Part shown: piece after piece, positions 47,650-48,129 of the stretch
How the letters are laid out: every line of letters starts with the position of its first letter
How positions within the stretch are numbered: position 1 is the first letter of the stretch
Source: CAZUFB01 sp048173955
Lineage (GTDB): Bacteria; Actinomycetota; Coriobacteriia; Coriobacteriales; UMGS124
Direction of reading: 5' to 3'
NCBI GenBank assembly: GCA_048173955.1
Contig: DBEYOB010000020.1
Span: 1-48,129, forward strand
DNA length: 48,129 nt
The notes under the pieces: model-generated
Seen by the model: the letters and a program-made list of their open reading frames with translations, nothing else
What the model was told of the DNA's origin: nothing
Databases searched by the model: none
Position numbers and translations under genes: made by a program

Positions 47650-48129
47650 TTACGCGTTCTTGATGACCTCGACGAGGATGTCGACCAGGTCGTCGATCAT
47701 GGCAGGGTTCACCTTTTCGGGCGTGTCGCCCGTCCAACGGGCGTTGGCGGGAACGTCGCCCTCGACACCGGCCACCGTGACGGCGCGGCACCCCTGGCGC
47801 AGAAGCGGCGTCGCCTCGGTGTCGCGCCAGTTCATGCGCGTCAGCTCGAGCGGGCGGTTGATGTTGAGCGACGCAGACCCGAACAGGTTCACCAGGCGGC
47901 GGTCGGCCTTGACGCGACGGCGCTCGCCCTCCTCGAGCACGAGCGCCTGCCTGCCGGCGCCCACGCACTCGAGGTTGATGAAGTAGGCGCCGCGCAGATC
48001 GGAGCGGTACGTCTTGAGGAAGTCCTCGACGCCGGCGTGGTCGGCCTCGCTGGCGCCGGTCAGGACGAACCAGATCTCGTGCGAGATGAGCTCGCGGTCG
48101 CCCAGCGTCATCGCGGCGCGACGCACCTC
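47650..48129 (-). CDS. M28-family peptidase, C-terminal part (cut by window end)
   Basis: At least 159 residues are present and the frame is open to the window edge, so the N-terminal part is missing. EIWFVLTGASEADHAGVEDFL and GAYFINLECVGAG match the M28 zinc aminopeptidase pattern, where an acidic pair provides metal ligands and the second strand ends in a ligand acid. NWRDTEATPLLRQGCRAVTVAG fits the region near the last zinc ligand. Whether the whole protein has a signal peptide or transmembrane segment cannot be seen. It lies upstream of the TrkA pair on the same strand. Confidence 0.78.
   Translation of the reverse strand, partial: EVRRAAMTLGDRELISHEIWFVLTGASEADHAGVEDFLKTYRSDLRGAYFINLECVGAGRQALVLEEGERRRVKADRRLVNLFGSASLNINRPLELTRMNWRDTEATPLLRQGCRAVTVAGVEGDVPANARWTGDTPEKVNPAMIDDLVDILVEVIKNA

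Overview
The window is high-GC actinobacterial DNA, most likely from an anaerobic gut member of the Coriobacteriia (Eggerthellaceae-like). The inference rests on two Tat-exported fumarate-reductase-type flavoproteins, a twelve-helix membrane LuxR regulator beside one of them, a Tat-exported molybdopterin oxidoreductase with its FeS subunit and TorD chaperone, dense minus-strand coding and Shine-Dalgarno sequences of the AAAGGAG/GGGAG type. No species name can be assigned from the sequence alone. Two identical parS-type sites (TGTTCCACGTGAAACA at 4748-4763 and 23137-23152) suggest that the window lies in the origin-proximal part of the chromosome.

Layout. 1-4.8 kb (minus): an unrecognised 498-aa protein, the methionine pair metY-metA, and a YfcE-type phosphodiesterase. 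4.8-9.5 kb (minus): a glycosyltransferase, a TSUP exporter and a LytS/LytTR two-component pair. 9.6-13.5 kb: a membrane LuxR regulator divergent from a flavoprotein reductase. 13.6-21 kb (minus): two AlbA_2/ATPase-type regulators, each with its own array of 9-bp repeats in front of it, flanking lysC-asd and a MerR regulator. 21-24.3 kb: a second flavoprotein reductase, a pyridoxamine-oxidase-fold protein and an 84-aa protein. 24.8-29.4 kb: an RNA uracil methyltransferase with a long Arg/Gly/Asp-rich tail, convergent with topoisomerase III. 29.9-34.6 kb (minus): a class B sortase closely followed by purF-purM-purN. 34.8-35.0 kb: a large imperfect inverted repeat. 35.2-38.2 kb: an M32 carboxypeptidase, tRNA-Gly(CCC) and an unknown gene in an AT-richer stretch. 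38.6-43.9 kb (minus): a degenerate Fic-fold protein with a winged helix, the molybdoenzyme operon and torD, with a terminator-like hairpin just before torD. 44.2-48.1 kb: tRNA-Lys(TTT), a membrane-anchored polysaccharide deacetylase, two TrkA-type subunits and the C-terminal part of an M28 peptidase cut by the window edge.

How it fits together. The core metabolic genes serve the aspartate family (lysC, asd, metA, metY) and purine synthesis (purF, purM, purN). The accessory genes suggest anaerobic respiration with secreted flavin and molybdenum enzymes, each near a dedicated regulator. The most distinctive signal is the pair of AlbA_2 regulators. Each promoter carries a different 9-bp half-site in the same arrangement (one perfect 18-bp palindrome plus several tandem copies), which points to self-recognising operators, and the first array is partly duplicated on the far side of its gene.
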